A stretch of DNA of 64,000 nucleotides, from positions 664,138 to 728,137 of the forward strand of contig NZ_FNIM01000001.1 in assembly GCF_900103885.1 (NCBI RefSeq). The letters run 5' to 3'. The notes under the pieces were generated by a model that saw only the letters and a list, made by a program, of their open reading frames with translations, made no database searches and had not been told where the DNA came from. The translations under genes and the position numbers were made by a program. Below, piece by piece: positions 9,060 to 18,645 of this stretch. Origin of the DNA: Actinomyces ruminicola. GTDB taxonomy: Bacteria > Actinomycetota > Actinomycetes > Actinomycetales > Actinomycetaceae. Positions within the stretch are counted from its first letter, which is position 1. Each line of letters starts with the position of its first letter.

Positions 9060-9821
9060 TCACTTCTTGACCTTCTGCGCGGCGGCGCCACCGGCCGGGG
9101 CGAAGCCCGCGGCCTCGGCATCCTCGGCGGAGGCGAACCAGACCTCGGCCACCGTGTTGTCGTACCAGCGGGACCCGGGCACGTGGTACTTCATGGAGTC
9201 CTCGTTGCCCTTGACCTCGTGGTCGGCGTCGGGAGCCTCGGTGGAGCCCTTCTCCAGGCGCACCGAGCCGGCGTAGACGGGCTTGCCGGAGGCCGCGTCC
9301 TCCGCAGCCTCTTCAGCCTCCTCGACGGCGGCCTCCGCGGCCTCGTCGGCGGGGGTCTCCTCGGCCTCGACCTCGGCGGCGGCCTCCTCGACCTCGGCCA
9401 CGGCCCGCTCAGCCGCGCGCTTGGCGGTCTGCACGGCGTCGTTGACGACCTCCTTCTTGGCGACCGGCTCCAGCACCAGCGAGATCACCGCCATGGGGGC
9501 GTTGTCGCCCCGGCGCGGCGCGGTCTTGATGATGCGGGTGTAACCGCCGTCGCGGTCGGCCATCTGTGGGGCGATCTCGTCGAAGAGGCGGTAGACGGCG
9601 TACTTGTCCGTCACCTTCTTCATCACGGTGCGGCGGGCGTGGAGGTCGCCGCGCTTGCCCTTGGTGATGAGCTTCTCGACGTAGGGGCGCAGGCGCCGGG
9701 CGCGAGCCTCCGTGGTCGTGATCGACTCGTGGACGATGAGCTGCGTGGCCAGGTTGGCCAGCATGTGGCGCTCGTGCTGGGGGGATCCACCCAGCCGGGG
9801 ACCCTTGGTGGGGCGAGGCAT
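9060..9821 (-). CDS. rplQ: 50S ribosomal protein L17 with a C-terminal extra domain
   Basis: A 253-residue protein, about twice the bacterial L17 core. Residues 1-120 are canonical L17 ([20 protein letters not shown] at the start). Residues about 135-180 are an Ala/Glu-rich linker likely to be helical. Residues about 202-242 form a compact motif, [13 protein letters not shown] then [16 protein letters not shown], which resembles a small domain I recall from other actinobacterial proteins under the name sunset domain; that name is from memory. Such long tails are common on actinobacterial L17, but this ordered terminal module is worth noting. Last gene of the alpha operon, 30 bp after rpoA. 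Confidence 0.95.
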   Translation of the reverse strand: MPRPTKGPRLGGSPQHERHMLANLATQLIVHESITTTEARARRLRPYVEKLITKGKRGDLHARRTVMKKVTDKYAVYRLFDEIAPQMADRDGGYTRIIKTAPRRGDNAPMAVISLVLEPVAKKEVVNDAVQTAKRAAERAVAEVEEAAAEVEAEETPADEAAEAAVEEAEEAAEDAASGKPVYAGSVRLEKGSTEAPDADHEVKGNEDSMKYHVPGSRWYDNTVAEVWFASAEDAEAAGFAPAGGAAAQKVKK

Positions 9822-9851
9822 GTTGTCTCCTAGTGGAATGGCGAGCCGGCG

Positions 9852-10853
9852 TCAGGCCTGCTGCTCGTCGCTGAAGGTGGGGTTGGTGTAGTCGCCCTCC
9901 GGGGCGTAGTCGACCGGGGACCCCTTGAGGGACAGCCCGAGTTCGGCCAGCTTGTCCTTGATCTCGGAGATCGACTTGGCACCGAAGTTGCGGATGTCGA
10001 GGAGGTCTGCCTCGCTGCGCGCGACGAGCTCGCCGACGGTGTGAATGCCCTCGCGCTTGAGGGCGTTGGAGGAGCGGGCCTGCAGGTCCAGCTCATCGAT
10101 CATCATCGCCAGGTCCTGCTGGAGTGCCTGGTCCATCGGCGAGGGGCCGACCTCGATGCCCTCGGCCTCAACGTTGAGCTCCCGGGCCAGCCCGAACAGC
10201 TCGACCAGCGTCTTGCCGGCGGAGGCGAGCGCGTCGCGCGGGGTCATGGAGGCCTTGGTCTCCACGTCCACCACCAGCCGGTCGAAGTCGGTGCGCTGCT
10301 CAACACGGGTGGCCTCCACCGCGTAGGAGACCTTCTTGACCGGCGAGTAGATCGAGTCAACCGGGATCCGGGAGATCTCGGCGTTGGGGTCCTTGTTCTG
10401 GTTGGCGGACACGTAGCCGCGGCCGCGCTCGACCGTCAGCTCGATCTCCAGCTTGCCCTTCTCGTTAAGGGTGGCGATGACCAGGTCGGGGTTGTGGATC
10501 TCCACGCCCGCCGGCGGGGTGATGTCGCCGGCGACGACGACGCCCGGGCCGGACTTGCGCAGGTACATGACCACTGGCTCGTCGTTCTCCGACGACAGGA
10601 CGATCTCCTTGATGTTCAGGATGATCTGGGCGACGTCCTCCTTGACCCCGGCGATGGTGCGGAACTCGTGAGGCACGCCCTCGATGCGGACCGAGGTCAC
10701 GGCCGCGCCCGGGATGGACGACAGCAGCGTGCGCCGCAGGGAGTTTCCGAGCGTGTAGCCGAAGCCGGGCTCGAGGGGCTCCAGGATGAACCGCGAGCGG
10801 CGGTCCTCCTCGATGACCTCCTCGGAGAGTGTGGGTCGCTGTGCAATAAGCAC
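9852..10853 (-). CDS. rpoA: RNA polymerase alpha subunit
   Basis: A 333-residue protein. The N-terminal assembly domain (about 1-230) includes [19 protein letters not shown], and the C-terminal domain (about 245-320) includes the helix-hairpin-helix region [20 protein letters not shown] and [17 protein letters not shown] that contacts UP elements and activators. It starts with ATG near GGAAACC. It lies in the infA-rpmJ-rpsM-rpsK-rpoA-rplQ operon, 153 bp after rpsK. Confidence 0.98.
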   Translation of the reverse strand: MLIAQRPTLSEEVIEEDRRSRFILEPLEPGFGYTLGNSLRRTLLSSIPGAAVTSVRIEGVPHEFRTIAGVKEDVAQIILNIKEIVLSSENDEPVVMYLRKSGPGVVVAGDITPPAGVEIHNPDLVIATLNEKGKLEIELTVERGRGYVSANQNKDPNAEISRIPVDSIYSPVKKVSYAVEATRVEQRTDFDRLVVDVETKASMTPRDALASAGKTLVELFGLARELNVEAEGIEVGPSPMDQALQQDLAMMIDELDLQARSSNALKREGIHTVGELVARSEADLLDIRNFGAKSISEIKDKLAELGLSLKGSPVDYAPEGDYTNPTFSDEQQA

Positions 10854-11006
10854 TAGGGGTTTCCTTTCGTCGCGGCGCCCGCTATATGACGCCGTTCCTC
10901 ATGGTATTGGCCGCCGGCACGCGCCGACGGCCGGCCCGCCGCGTCGGGGCGGAGCCAATGGGTGCGGCCCTCCCCGCTCGCGCGGGGTCGGGCGCCGACC
11001 GTGTTG

Positions 11007-11408
11007 TCAGACGCGGCGCCGCTTCGGGGGACGGCAGCCGTTGTGGGCCTGAGGGGTGACGTCCGTGATGGAGCCGACCTCGAGGCCGGCGGCCTGCAGG
11101 GAGCGGATCGCGGTCTCGCGGCCGGAGCCGGGTCCCTTGACGAAGACGTCGACCTTTTTCATGCCGTGGTCCTGGGCGCGCCGGGCGGCGGCCTCGGCGG
11201 CGAGCTGGGCGGCGTACGGCGTCGACTTGCGCGAGCCCTTGAAGCCGACCTGGCCGGAGGAGGCCCAGGCGATGACGGAGCCGGCGGGGTCCGTCAGGGA
11301 CACGATGGTGTTGTTGAAGGTGGACTTGATGTAGGCGTGACCGTGGGTAACGTTCTTACGGTCCTTGCGCCGCGGCTTGCGCGCGGTCGAACGAGTCTTG
11401 GGGGGCAT
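11007..11408 (-). CDS. rpsK: 30S ribosomal protein S11
   Basis: A 133-residue protein. After a basic N-terminal tail it carries the S11 motifs [20 protein letters not shown] and the C-terminal [18 protein letters not shown]. It forms part of the platform of the 30S subunit. Starts at ATG, with GAAGGAAGC upstream, 59 bp after rpsM. Confidence 0.98.
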   Translation of the reverse strand: MPPKTRSTARKPRRKDRKNVTHGHAYIKSTFNNTIVSLTDPAGSVIAWASSGQVGFKGSRKSTPYAAQLAAEAAARRAQDHGMKKVDVFVKGPGSGRETAIRSLQAAGLEVGSITDVTPQAHNGCRPPKRRRV

Positions 11409-11467
11409 GCTTCCTTCTTCGGGTGAGGTCTATTGCCCGGGCTTACAGCGCCCGGATGAGCTGGCGA

Positions 11468-11842
11468 TTACTTGGCCTTCTTCTTACCGGCCACGGTGCG
11501 CTTGGGCCCCTTGCGGGTGCGGGCGTTCGTCTTGGTGCGCTGGCCGCGGACCGGCAGGTGCCGACGGTGGCGCAGGCCCTGGTAGCAGCCGATCTCGATC
11601 TTGCGGCGGATGTCCGCCTGGACCTCACGACGCAGGTCACCCTCAACCTGATAGCTGGAGTCGATGTGGTTGCGCAGCGCAACCAGCTCGGCCTCGGTGA
11701 GGTCCTTGACGCGGGTGTCCGGGTTGACCCCGGTGGCCTCGAGGGTCTTGAGGGCGCGGGTGCGTCCGATCCCGTAGATGTAGGTGAGCGCGACCTCGAC
11801 TCGCTTCTCGCGAGGCAGGTCGACGCCGGAAATGCGTGCCAC
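11468..11842 (-). CDS. rpsM: 30S ribosomal protein S13
   Basis: A 124-residue protein beginning [21 protein letters not shown] chose the GTG at 11842 because AGGAGA lies about 9 nt upstream and S13 proteins start with this sequence; the 12 extra in-frame codons upstream add a non-homologous peptide. The C-terminal [20 protein letters not shown] tail contacts the P-site tRNA and the subunit bridge. Confidence 0.96.
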   Translation of the reverse strand: MARISGVDLPREKRVEVALTYIYGIGRTRALKTLEATGVNPDTRVKDLTEAELVALRNHIDSSYQVEGDLRREVQADIRRKIEIGCYQGLRHRRHLPVRGQRTKTNARTRKGPKRTVAGKKKAK

Positions 11843-12000
11843 TGTGTGGTTCTCCTGTGTGCTCCCGGAGGTCGTCACCCATCCCCTCCATCGCCTTCCG
11901 ATGGCCCCGGCCTCCAGGAACCGGGGGTGGTGGCGCGCTGCGCCACTGGGGTGAGTGCTGTTGTTCTTGCCGCCGACGCAAGGCCGACGGCGCGCGGGTG

Positions 12001-12114
12001 TCAGCCCTGACGCTGCTTGTGCCGCGGGTTGTCGCAGATGACCATGACACGGCCGTGGCGACGAATCACCTTGCAGTTGTCACAGATCTTCTTGACGCTC
12101 GGCTTGACCTTCAT
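12001..12114 (-). CDS. rpmJ: 50S ribosomal protein L36
   Basis: A 37-residue protein ([20 protein letters not shown], then [17 protein letters not shown]). The zinc ligands Cys11, Cys14, Cys27 and His32 are all present, so this is the zinc-binding (C+) form. It starts at ATG 12114 with GGAGGAAC upstream, 33 bp after infA, and precedes rpsM in the operon. Confidence 0.97.
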   Translation of the reverse strand: MKVKPSVKKICDNCKVIRRHGRVMVICDNPRHKQRQG

Positions 12115-12147
12115 GATGTTCCTCCGTCCTCCCGGTGGGGAGGACTG

Positions 12148-12369
12148 TCACTTGTACCGGTAGACGATGCGGCCCCGGGACAGGTCGTAGGGGCTGAGCT
12201 CAACAACCACACGGTCCTCCGGCAGGATGCGGATGTAGTGCTGCCGCATCTTGCCCGAGATGTGTGCGAGCACGATGTGCCCGTTGCTCAGCTCAACCCG
12301 GAACATCGCGTTCGGAAGGGCCTCGACGACCGATCCCTCGACCTCGATGACGCCGTCCTTCTTAGCCAT
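12148..12369 (-). CDS. infA: Translation initiation factor IF-1
   Basis: A 73-residue protein beginning [20 protein letters not shown]. It has the standard IF-1 length and OB-fold motifs ([20 protein letters not shown]). The frame is open for another 34 codons upstream, but these are Arg-rich and GGAGG lies just before ATG 12369, so the later start is chosen. It is the first gene of the infA-to-rplQ operon, and four tandem 23-bp repeats lie about 280 bp upstream. Confidence 0.97.
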   Translation of the reverse strand: MAKKDGVIEVEGSVVEALPNAMFRVELSNGHIVLAHISGKMRQHYIRILPEDRVVVELSPYDLSRGRIVYRYK

Positions 12370-12778
12370 GTTCCTCCGTCGGTGCTTTCTCGCTGGATAC
12401 TCCAGCCGACGACGACGCCGCCGGCCTGGCGCGCTCGACCGGACGCCCTCGCCTTGCCCGGTGCCGCTCAATCGGCGGGCAAAACTGCCGGACGCCGGAT
12501 CTCAGGCGCGCCGCCCGCCAACGATACGGCAAACCTGCCACGTCTGACCACCGCGGAGGGGCATTATCCAGCGGTGTTTCCCGACACACTGCGCATCTCG
12601 GCCCCGGCGCGTCGCCGGTTTCAGCTGCTGAGGGCGGTCCCGACCGATCTCGGCACGTAAGTTCTACCGATCTCGGCACGTAAGTTCTACCGATCTCGGC
12701 ACGTAAGTTCTACCGATCTCGGCACGTAAGTTCTACCGATCTCGGCGAGATGGTCGACGCCGCCAGGCGGCCGACCAG
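12370..12778. other. Intergenic gap between map and infA
   Basis: About 409 bp without a believable gene; the open frames here are Arg-rich by-products of high GC. It separates secY-adk-map from the infA operon and must hold the infA promoter, which I could not place. The only clear structure is the 23-bp tandem repeat at 12645-12747. Confidence 0.7.
12645..12747. repeat. 23-bp repeat, four perfect tandem copies, locus 2
   Basis: Units CGATCTCGGCACGTAAGTTCTAC at 12645, 12668, 12691 and 12714, identical to each other, followed by an 11-bp partial unit. This is the largest array of the family in the window. It lies in the opposite orientation to the copies at 7.4, 32.5 and 45.9 kb and has one base changed at the centre of the AAGTT/AACTT core. 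Confidence 0.95.
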
Positions 12779-13660
12779 TCAGCCCGGGGGCCGGGGCGTG
12801 AGGCCGTAGGGGGCCAGCCCCTCCACTCCCCCATCGGGGGCGGTCAGCACCCATACGCCGCCGGGCACGAGCGCCACCGTGTGCTCCCACTGGGCGGCGC
12901 GGGAGTGGTCCCTGGTGACCACGGTCCAGCCGTCGTCGAGCTCATCCACCTCGGGGCCGCCGGCGGTCAGCATGGGCTCGATGGCGAGCACCATGCCCGG
13001 CCGCAGCCGTGGGCCCTTGCGCTTGACCGAGTAGTTGAGCACGTCGGGAGCCATGTGCATGGCGGTGCCGATGCCATGACCGACATACTCCTGCAGGATG
13101 CTCAGGTGCACGCCCTCACGGGCGACCGCGGCGGAAACCGTGGCCTCCACCGTGTCGCCGACCGTGTTCAGCCGCCCCGACCGGCCCTCGGCCCGGCCGG
13201 CCACGGCGCGGGCCACGGCGGCGATGGCGTCCCACAGGGCCTGCCGGGTGGTGGTGTCCAGCACCCGGTCGGACTCGGTGGCGTAGCTGCCGCCTACCAC
13301 CGTGGTGAAGGCGGCGTCGCCGTGCCACTGGGTGCCGTCGTCGTCGAGGATGTAGGCGCCGCAGTCGAAGGTGACCAGGTCGCCGGCCTGGAGCACCCGC
13401 TCGCCCGGGATGCCGTGGACCACCTCTTCGTTGACGGAGACGCACACGGTGGCCGGATAGCCGTAGTACCCCAGGAAGTTGGAGTGGGCACCGGCGCGGG
13501 CGATGGCGTCGGCGGAGACGGCGTCCAGCTCGGCGGTGGTGATGCCGGGTCGTACCGCCTCACGCAGCGCGGCGTGGATATCGGCGACAACCAGCCCGGC
13601 CCGGCGCATCAGGCGCACCTGGTCGGGGGTCTTGAACTGGATGCGCTCTCGCGTCAGCAT
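12779..13660 (-). CDS. map: Type I methionine aminopeptidase
   Basis: A 293-residue protein that removes initiator Met from nascent chains. The metal ligands are in FDCGA, HGDAAFT, GHGIG, AIEPML and QWEH, matching the Asp-Asp-His-Glu-Glu set of the family. The N-terminus (RERIQFKTPDQVRLMRRAGL) matches the short type I form. It lies 21 bp after adk and ends the secY-adk-map unit. Confidence 0.96.
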   Translation of the reverse strand: MLTRERIQFKTPDQVRLMRRAGLVVADIHAALREAVRPGITTAELDAVSADAIARAGAHSNFLGYYGYPATVCVSVNEEVVHGIPGERVLQAGDLVTFDCGAYILDDDGTQWHGDAAFTTVVGGSYATESDRVLDTTTRQALWDAIAAVARAVAGRAEGRSGRLNTVGDTVEATVSAAVAREGVHLSILQEYVGHGIGTAMHMAPDVLNYSVKRKGPRLRPGMVLAIEPMLTAGGPEVDELDDGWTVVTRDHSRAAQWEHTVALVPGGVWVLTAPDGGVEGLAPYGLTPRPPG

Positions 13661-13681
13661 CGCGATCCGCCTCGGAAGGAG

Positions 13682-14266
13682 TCAGGCGGTCACGCCGCGC
13701 GTGGCCAGCGCCGCCATGATGCGGTCGGTGACCTCGTCCAGCGCACCGACTCCGTCTACGCGCACCAGCAGACCGCGCTGCTCGTACAGGGCGGCCAGCG
13801 GCTCGGTCTGCTCGGCATACACCTCCAGGCGGCGACGAATCACCGGCTCGGTGTCGTCGGCGCGGCCCTGCTCCGCGGCGCGGCCCAGCAGACGCTTCAC
13901 CACCACCTCAGCGTCGGCGGTGATCTCCAGGACCACGTCCAGGGCGAGGTCGGCGCGGGCGAGCATGGCGTCGAGTTCGTGCACCTGCGCCTCGGTGCGG
14001 GGGTATCCGTCCAGCAGGAAGCCGGCGGAGGCGTCGTCGGCGGCCAGCCGGTCGGCGACCATGGCATTGGTGACCGAGTCGGGCACGTACTCGCCGGCGT
14101 CCATGTACTGCTTGGCCTGGCGACCCAGCTCAGTGCCGCCGGCGACGTTCGCGCGGAAGATGTCTCCGGTGGAGATCGCGGGAATGCCCAGGCGCTCGCA
14201 GATGCGGGCGGCCTGGGTGCCCTTGCCCGCTCCGGGAGGACCGAGGATGACCATGCGTGCGCTCAT
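13682..14266 (-). CDS. adk: Adenylate kinase
   Basis: A 194-residue protein that interconverts ATP+AMP and 2 ADP. P-loop GPPGAGKGT at 9-17, AMP-binding STGDIFR and LLDGYPRT are intact. The LID is the short, zinc-free type with no cysteines, usual for Actinobacteria. The ATG at 14266 overlaps the secY stop as ATGA; the longer frame that runs back through secY is a shadow. Confidence 0.97.
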   Translation of the reverse strand: MSARMVILGPPGAGKGTQAARICERLGIPAISTGDIFRANVAGGTELGRQAKQYMDAGEYVPDSVTNAMVADRLAADDASAGFLLDGYPRTEAQVHELDAMLARADLALDVVLEITADAEVVVKRLLGRAAEQGRADDTEPVIRRRLEVYAEQTEPLAALYEQRGLLVRVDGVGALDEVTDRIMAALATRGVTA

Positions 14267-15555
14267 GAGAGGAACCCTTCGTAGTGCCGCTGCTGCAGCT
14301 GGGAGTTGATTTCCTTGACCGTCTGCAGCCCGACCCCCACCATGATCAGGATGGTCGTGCCGCCGAACGGCAGATTCTGGGACACGCCCAGCCACATGAC
14401 GGCGAGCGTCGGCAGCAGGGCCAGGATCAGGAGGTACACGGCGCCCGCCGCGGTGACCCGGTTGATGACATAGCTGAGGTAGCGAGCGGTCGACTCTCCG
14501 GCGCGGATGCCGGGGATGAACCCGCCGTACCGCTTCATGTTGTCGGCGATCTCCTCGGGGTTGAAGGTGATCGCGGTGTAGAAGAACGTGAAGGCGAACA
14601 CCAGCAGCGCGTAGGCCACTAGGTAGACCGTGTCGGTCTGCCGCAGGTTGGTGGCGATCCACTGCACCCAGGAGCTGGTGGGCGAGCCGAACTGGGCGAC
14701 CAGCTGCGGCATGGCCAGCAGGGAGGAGGCGAAGATGACCGGGATGACGCCGGCGGTGTTGATCTTGATGGGGATGTAGGTGGTGGAGCCGCCGTACTGG
14801 CGCCGCCCCACCATGCGCTTGGCGTACTGGACCGGGATGCGGCGGGTGGCCTGCTCTACGAACACCACGGCGAGCGTCGCCACCAGGATCACGGCGATCA
14901 CCGCCAGGAAGCGGGACACGCCCCCGGAACCGCCCAGGACGGAGAACAGGTTCTGCGGCATGCGGGCCACGATCGAGGTGAAGATCAGCAGCGACATGCC
15001 GTTGCCGATGCCGCGCTCGGTGATGAGCTCGCCCAGCCACATGATCAGGCCGGTGCCGGCGGTCATGGTGACGATCATCAGGGCCAGGTTCAGGGGCGAG
15101 TCGTTCGGAATGACGTCCACCGAGCAACCGGTGAACAGGTTGCCGTTTGCCGCTGTGGCCACGATGGTGGCGGACTGCAGCACGCCCAGGCCGATGGTCA
15201 GATAGCGGGTGTACTCGGTGAGCTTGGCGGTGCCCGCCTGCCCCTCCTTGTACAGCTCCTCGAAGCGGGGGATCACCACGCGCAACAGCTGAATAATGAT
15301 GGAGGCGGTGATGTAGGGCATGATGCCCAGCGCGAATACGCTCAGCTGCAGCAGGGCACCGCCGGAGAAGACGTTGATCAGGCCGAGCAGGCCCTCGTCC
15401 TGGCTCTCCCCCACACAGATCTGGACGTTGGCCAGGTCCACGCCCGGGGTCGGCAGCACCGAACCGAACCGGAACAGCGCCATGATGCCCAGGGTGAACA
15501 GGAGCTTTCTCCTCAGATCCGGCGTCTTGAACGCCTGGACGAACGCACTGAACAC
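14263..15555 (-). CDS. secY: Preprotein translocase subunit SecY
   Basis: A 430-residue, ten-span membrane protein that forms the Sec channel. It starts MFSAFVQAFKTPDLRRKLLF and contains the family signatures GIMPYITASIIIQLL in the second span and the conserved cytoplasmic loop RRIPVQYAKRMVG. It is the first gene of secY-adk-map. Unlike in many bacteria it is not directly attached to rplO: 1.28 kb with a strong terminator and a 19-bp repeat array lies between them. Confidence 0.98.
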   Translation of the reverse strand: MFSAFVQAFKTPDLRRKLLFTLGIMALFRFGSVLPTPGVDLANVQICVGESQDEGLLGLINVFSGGALLQLSVFALGIMPYITASIIIQLLRVVIPRFEELYKEGQAGTAKLTEYTRYLTIGLGVLQSATIVATAANGNLFTGCSVDVIPNDSPLNLALMIVTMTAGTGLIMWLGELITERGIGNGMSLLIFTSIVARMPQNLFSVLGGSGGVSRFLAVIAVILVATLAVVFVEQATRRIPVQYAKRMVGRRQYGGSTTYIPIKINTAGVIPVIFASSLLAMPQLVAQFGSPTSSWVQWIATNLRQTDTVYLVAYALLVFAFTFFYTAITFNPEEIADNMKRYGGFIPGIRAGESTARYLSYVINRVTAAGAVYLLILALLPTLAVMWLGVSQNLPFGGTTILIMVGVGLQTVKEINSQLQQRHYEGFLS

Positions 15556-16250
15556 TCGGTGTCTCCTGTGGGCGGCTGGTGATGAATGTGGGATAAGGCG
15601 GGCGCCGACGCGGCTCGTGCGCCGACTACCGAGGCTGCCCGGGGAAGCACGTACCGCACCTTCCCGGGCATATTCCCTGGGCTACCCTACCCCGCTCGGC
15701 CGGTGGCGCCAGCCGCCGGGGCGCCAAGCCGGCGGGGTATCGGTCACGCACCCCGCACGAATGGCCCCCGGCTTCCACCCCGAGACCGCATCAGCCCCCG
15801 GCTAACCCAGCCCCAGAGGATGTGCGAGCCCAGGTGCGATTCGGCTTTCAAGCCAGGCTCCGTCAGTCCGTGGCGGAGCGCACCGCTACACTCCGCCCAC
15901 CTCCCCCTCCCGGGCACGGCTCTGCGAGCATCACCGGCAAGCCCGCGAGCTGCAGCATCCACCACCCCTTGAGGACGCCCACGAGCCCGCCAGGGCGGCG
16001 GCTCGCCTCGAGGAGGTCCCTGCGTCGACGCGTGTCGTCTGATGGCGTCTGGGACTACTGAGTCTCGTGCATTCTGGGGCCTCGGAGGTCGTGAGACTCT
16101 GGCGCTGGCACTACGGGGGTGCCTGCTGAGGAGACGCCGCAGTCGGCCGGGACCAGTCGGCCCGGACCAGGGGGCGTGGTTGTGCGAGGAGTGACAACCA
16201 GGGCATGCGACGGGCAACATCCGACCCCTCGGGTCTTGGGACGTGCCGAT

Positions 16251-16409
16251 CGGACCCCCTTTCTCCATTCGGACCCCCATTCTCCACTTGGACCGCGCGT
16301 GTCCACTCGGACCGCCTCAGAGCGCGTCTTGGACGGTCCAAACGGCGGCAGACGGTCCAAACGGCGGCAGGCGGTCCAACTAGCGGCAGACGGTCCAACC
16401 GTGCGCGGA
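16251..16409. repeat. 19-bp inverted periodic array A
   Basis: Left half: four units at 16251, 16270, 16289 and 16308, core (T/C)GGACC. Right half: four units at 16334, 16353, 16372 and 16391, core CGGTCCAA, reading as the inverse of the left core. Spacing is exactly 19 bp on each side. An imperfect palindrome at about 16308-16341 forms the centre. Same design as the arrays at 33.3 and 46.2 kb. Confidence 0.9.
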
Positions 16410-16724
16410 CGCCGAGAGCGCCCGTTCAATGCGGGGCCGCCGGCGTCGCGAGGGTGGCGCGAGGTCCTGGCGATAATGGATGCACCGGCACCCCCGCACC
16501 CTTCAGACCCACAAGTCCCAAGAACTCATGAGACTCGAATTGCCCCAGCACCGTGGAGACAACACAGCTGTCCAGACCCGCGCGCTCGAGGGCGTGAGCT
16601 GGCGCTCAAGGTGGATCCCGCGCACCCGATGGCAAGCCGGAATGCGTGAGGCGCGCGCGCAAAGTTGGGCGCCATCGCCCGACACCGGTCCACCCGGCAG
16701 TACCGACCGAGGCCAACCATGACG

Positions 16725-16770
16725 ACGGCTCCGGCCGGGCAGGGCCACTACCCTGCCCGGCCGGAGCCGT
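16725..16770 (-). terminator. Hairpin terminator of the spc operon after rplO
   Basis: Perfect 20-bp inverted repeat (16725-16744 and 16751-16770) with loop CCACTA, 69 bp beyond the rplO stop. It is the longest perfect stem in the window and separates rplO from secY. Confidence 0.85.
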
Positions 16771-16839
16771 TGCATTGACCGTGCACACCCTCCCGGCGGT
16801 TGCGGAGATAACCCCGAGACCACCGCGGCGCGGACGTGC

Positions 16840-17313
16840 TCAGCGGCCGATGATCGTGCCGCCCGCGGCCTCGACCTTCTCCTTGGCGGAGTTGGACCAG
16901 GCGTCGACGGTGAGGTCGAGCTTGACCGAGACCTCGCCGCCGCCCAGGACCTTGACCAGGTGGCCCTTGCGCACCGCGCCCTTGGCAACCAGGTCCTCGA
17001 CCGTAACGGCACCACCGGCCGGGAACAGCTCGGCGATGCGGCCGACGTTCACGGGCTGGTACTCGACCCGGTTCGGGTTGCGGAAGCCGCGCAGCTTGGG
17101 CAGACGCATGTGCAGCGGCATCTGGCCACCCTCGAAGCCGGGGCGGACCTGGTAACGGGCCTTGGTGCCCTTGGTACCGCGGCCGGCGGTCTTGCCCTTG
17201 GAGGCCTCACCACGGCCGACGCGGGTCTTGGCCTTCTTGGCGCCCGGGGCGGGCCGGAGGTCGTGCAGGCGAATGATCTGGCCGGCCTCCTCGTGCTTCT
17301 TCGTGTCAGCCAT
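16840..17313 (-). CDS. rplO: 50S ribosomal protein L15
   Basis: A 157-residue protein starting [20 protein letters not shown], with the L15 signature [20 protein letters not shown] and the conserved [14 protein letters not shown]. The ATG at 17313 is preferred over a frame five codons longer that overlaps rpmD. It is the last gene of the spc operon before the terminator. Confidence 0.97.
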   Translation of the reverse strand: MADTKKHEEAGQIIRLHDLRPAPGAKKAKTRVGRGEASKGKTAGRGTKGTKARYQVRPGFEGGQMPLHMRLPKLRGFRNPNRVEYQPVNVGRIAELFPAGGAVTVEDLVAKGAVRKGHLVKVLGGGEVSVKLDLTVDAWSNSAKEKVEAAGGTIIGR

Positions 17314-17314
17314 C

Positions 17315-17530
17315 TCAGGCCTCCTCAACGGTGACGAGGTGCGCCACCTTGGCGATCATGCCGCGCACGGACGGGTTGTCCTCGCGGACCACGGACTGGC
17401 GGATCCGGCGCAGGCCGAGGGCCTTCAGGGTCTCGCGCTGACGGCGCGTGCCCCCGATACCGGAGCGAACCTGGGTCACCTTGATCTGCCCCGCGTCCTG
17501 CTGTGTCTTGTCGGTAGCGGCGTCAGCCAT
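17315..17530 (-). CDS. rpmD: 50S ribosomal protein L30
   Basis: A 71-residue protein with the L30 core [20 protein letters not shown] and [23 protein letters not shown] 17530 shares its first base with the rpsE stop (TGATG), so it is coupled to rpsE; its own stop ends 1 bp before rplO begins. Confidence 0.97.
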   Translation of the reverse strand: MADAATDKTQQDAGQIKVTQVRSGIGGTRRQRETLKALGLRRIRQSVVREDNPSVRGMIAKVAHLVTVEEA

Positions 17531-18237
17531 CACGCACCCACTCCTTCAGCGGCCTTCTCGGCCTCCTTCTTCTCGGCCTCGGCGCGCTTGGCGGCCTCAC
17601 CCTCGGCGCGGGCGCGCAGCAGCGACTGCGGCGCGACCTCCTCCAGGGGCAGGCCACGGCGGACCGCGACCGACTCGGGCTGCTCGAGCTGCTTGAGCGC
17701 GGCCACCGTCGCGTGGACGATGTTGATCGCGTTCGAGGAGCCGAGCGACTTCGACAGAATGTCGTGCACGCCCGCGCACTCGAGGACGGCGCGCACCGGG
17801 CCGCCGGCAATAACACCGGTACCGGGTGAGGCCGGGCGCAGCAGCACCACGCCGGCGGCGTCCTCGCCCTGCACCAGGTGCGGGATGGTGCGGCGGATCA
17901 TCGGGACGTGGAAGAACTCCTTCTTCGCCGCCTCGACGGCCTTGGCAATGGCGGCGGGAACTTCCTTCGCCTTGCCGTAGCCGACGCCGACAGTGCCCTC
18001 ACCGTCACCAACCACGACCAGCGCGGTGAAGGTGAAGCGGCGGCCGCCCTTGACGACCTTGGACACGCGGTTGATGGTGACGACGCGCTCGATGTACTTG
18101 TCGTCGTTGCCCCGACCGCCGTTGCGGTCGCGGCGGTCAGTGTTGCGGTCACGGCGGCCGCGGCTCTCGCCGCGGTCGCTCTCGCGCCGGGCCGAGCCGT
18201 CGGACGACGCGGACCTGTCTCGCTGCGGTGCAGCCAT
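17530..18237 (-). CDS. rpsE: 30S ribosomal protein S5
   Basis: A 235-residue protein. The S5 core (about 45-205) has the double-stranded RNA-binding motif [20 protein letters not shown] and [21 protein letters not shown] 45-residue Arg/Asp/Gly-rich N-terminal tail and a charged Ala/Glu/Lys C-terminal tail extend it, as is common in Actinobacteria. Confidence 0.97.
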   Translation of the reverse strand: MAAPQRDRSASSDGSARRESDRGESRGRRDRNTDRRDRNGGRGNDDKYIERVVTINRVSKVVKGGRRFTFTALVVVGDGEGTVGVGYGKAKEVPAAIAKAVEAAKKEFFHVPMIRRTIPHLVQGEDAAGVVLLRPASPGTGVIAGGPVRAVLECAGVHDILSKSLGSSNAINIVHATVAALKQLEQPESVAVRRGLPLEEVAPQSLLRARAEGEAAKRAEAEKKEAEKAAEGVGA

Positions 18238-18268
18238 CAGAAACTCCTTAGCTTTCTCGTCGTCTGGC

Positions 18269-18643
18269 TCAGAACTCCAGGCCGCCCTCGCGGGCGCCCT
18301 CGGCTACGGCCGCGACGCGACCGTGGTACTTGTGGCCGCCGCGGTCGAACACGACCTTGTCAATGCCCAGCGCCTTGGCGCGCTCGGCAACCAGCTCGCC
18401 GACGCGGCGGGCCGCGCCGACCTTGTGGCCCTCAACGCCCTGAAGCGCGGCCTCATGGGTGGAGGCGGAGCAGAGCGTGTGCCCGATGGTGTCGTCGATA
18501 ACCTGCGCCACCATGTGACGGTTGGAGCGGCTGACGACCAGCCGGGGGCGCTCGGCCGTACCGGACACGTGCTTGCGCACGCGCTGGTGGCGGATCTTGC
18601 GGGCGACGCTCTTGGTCTTGTCCCTCTTGATCGCGTAAGCCAT
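18269..18643 (-). CDS. rplR: 50S ribosomal protein L18
   Basis: A 124-residue protein from [20 protein letters not shown]. It contains the 5S-rRNA-binding motif [20 protein letters not shown] use ATG 18643; a GTG two codons upstream overlaps the rplF stop and is less likely. Confidence 0.96.
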   Translation of the reverse strand: MAYAIKRDKTKSVARKIRHQRVRKHVSGTAERPRLVVSRSNRHMVAQVIDDTIGHTLCSASTHEAALQGVEGHKVGAARRVGELVAERAKALGIDKVVFDRGGHKYHGRVAAVAEGAREGGLEF

Positions 18644-18645
18644 GG

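Larger units (their letters stand above)
15556..16839. other. Long gene-free gap between rplO and secY
   Basis: 1.28 kb in the middle of what is normally one spc operon. All open frames here lack recognisable protein character. It holds the rplO terminator (16725-16770), the 19-bp inverted array A (16251-16409) and presumably the secY promoter in the last few hundred bases. GC stays high, and no insertion-sequence gene or remnant could be seen. Confidence 0.75.
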
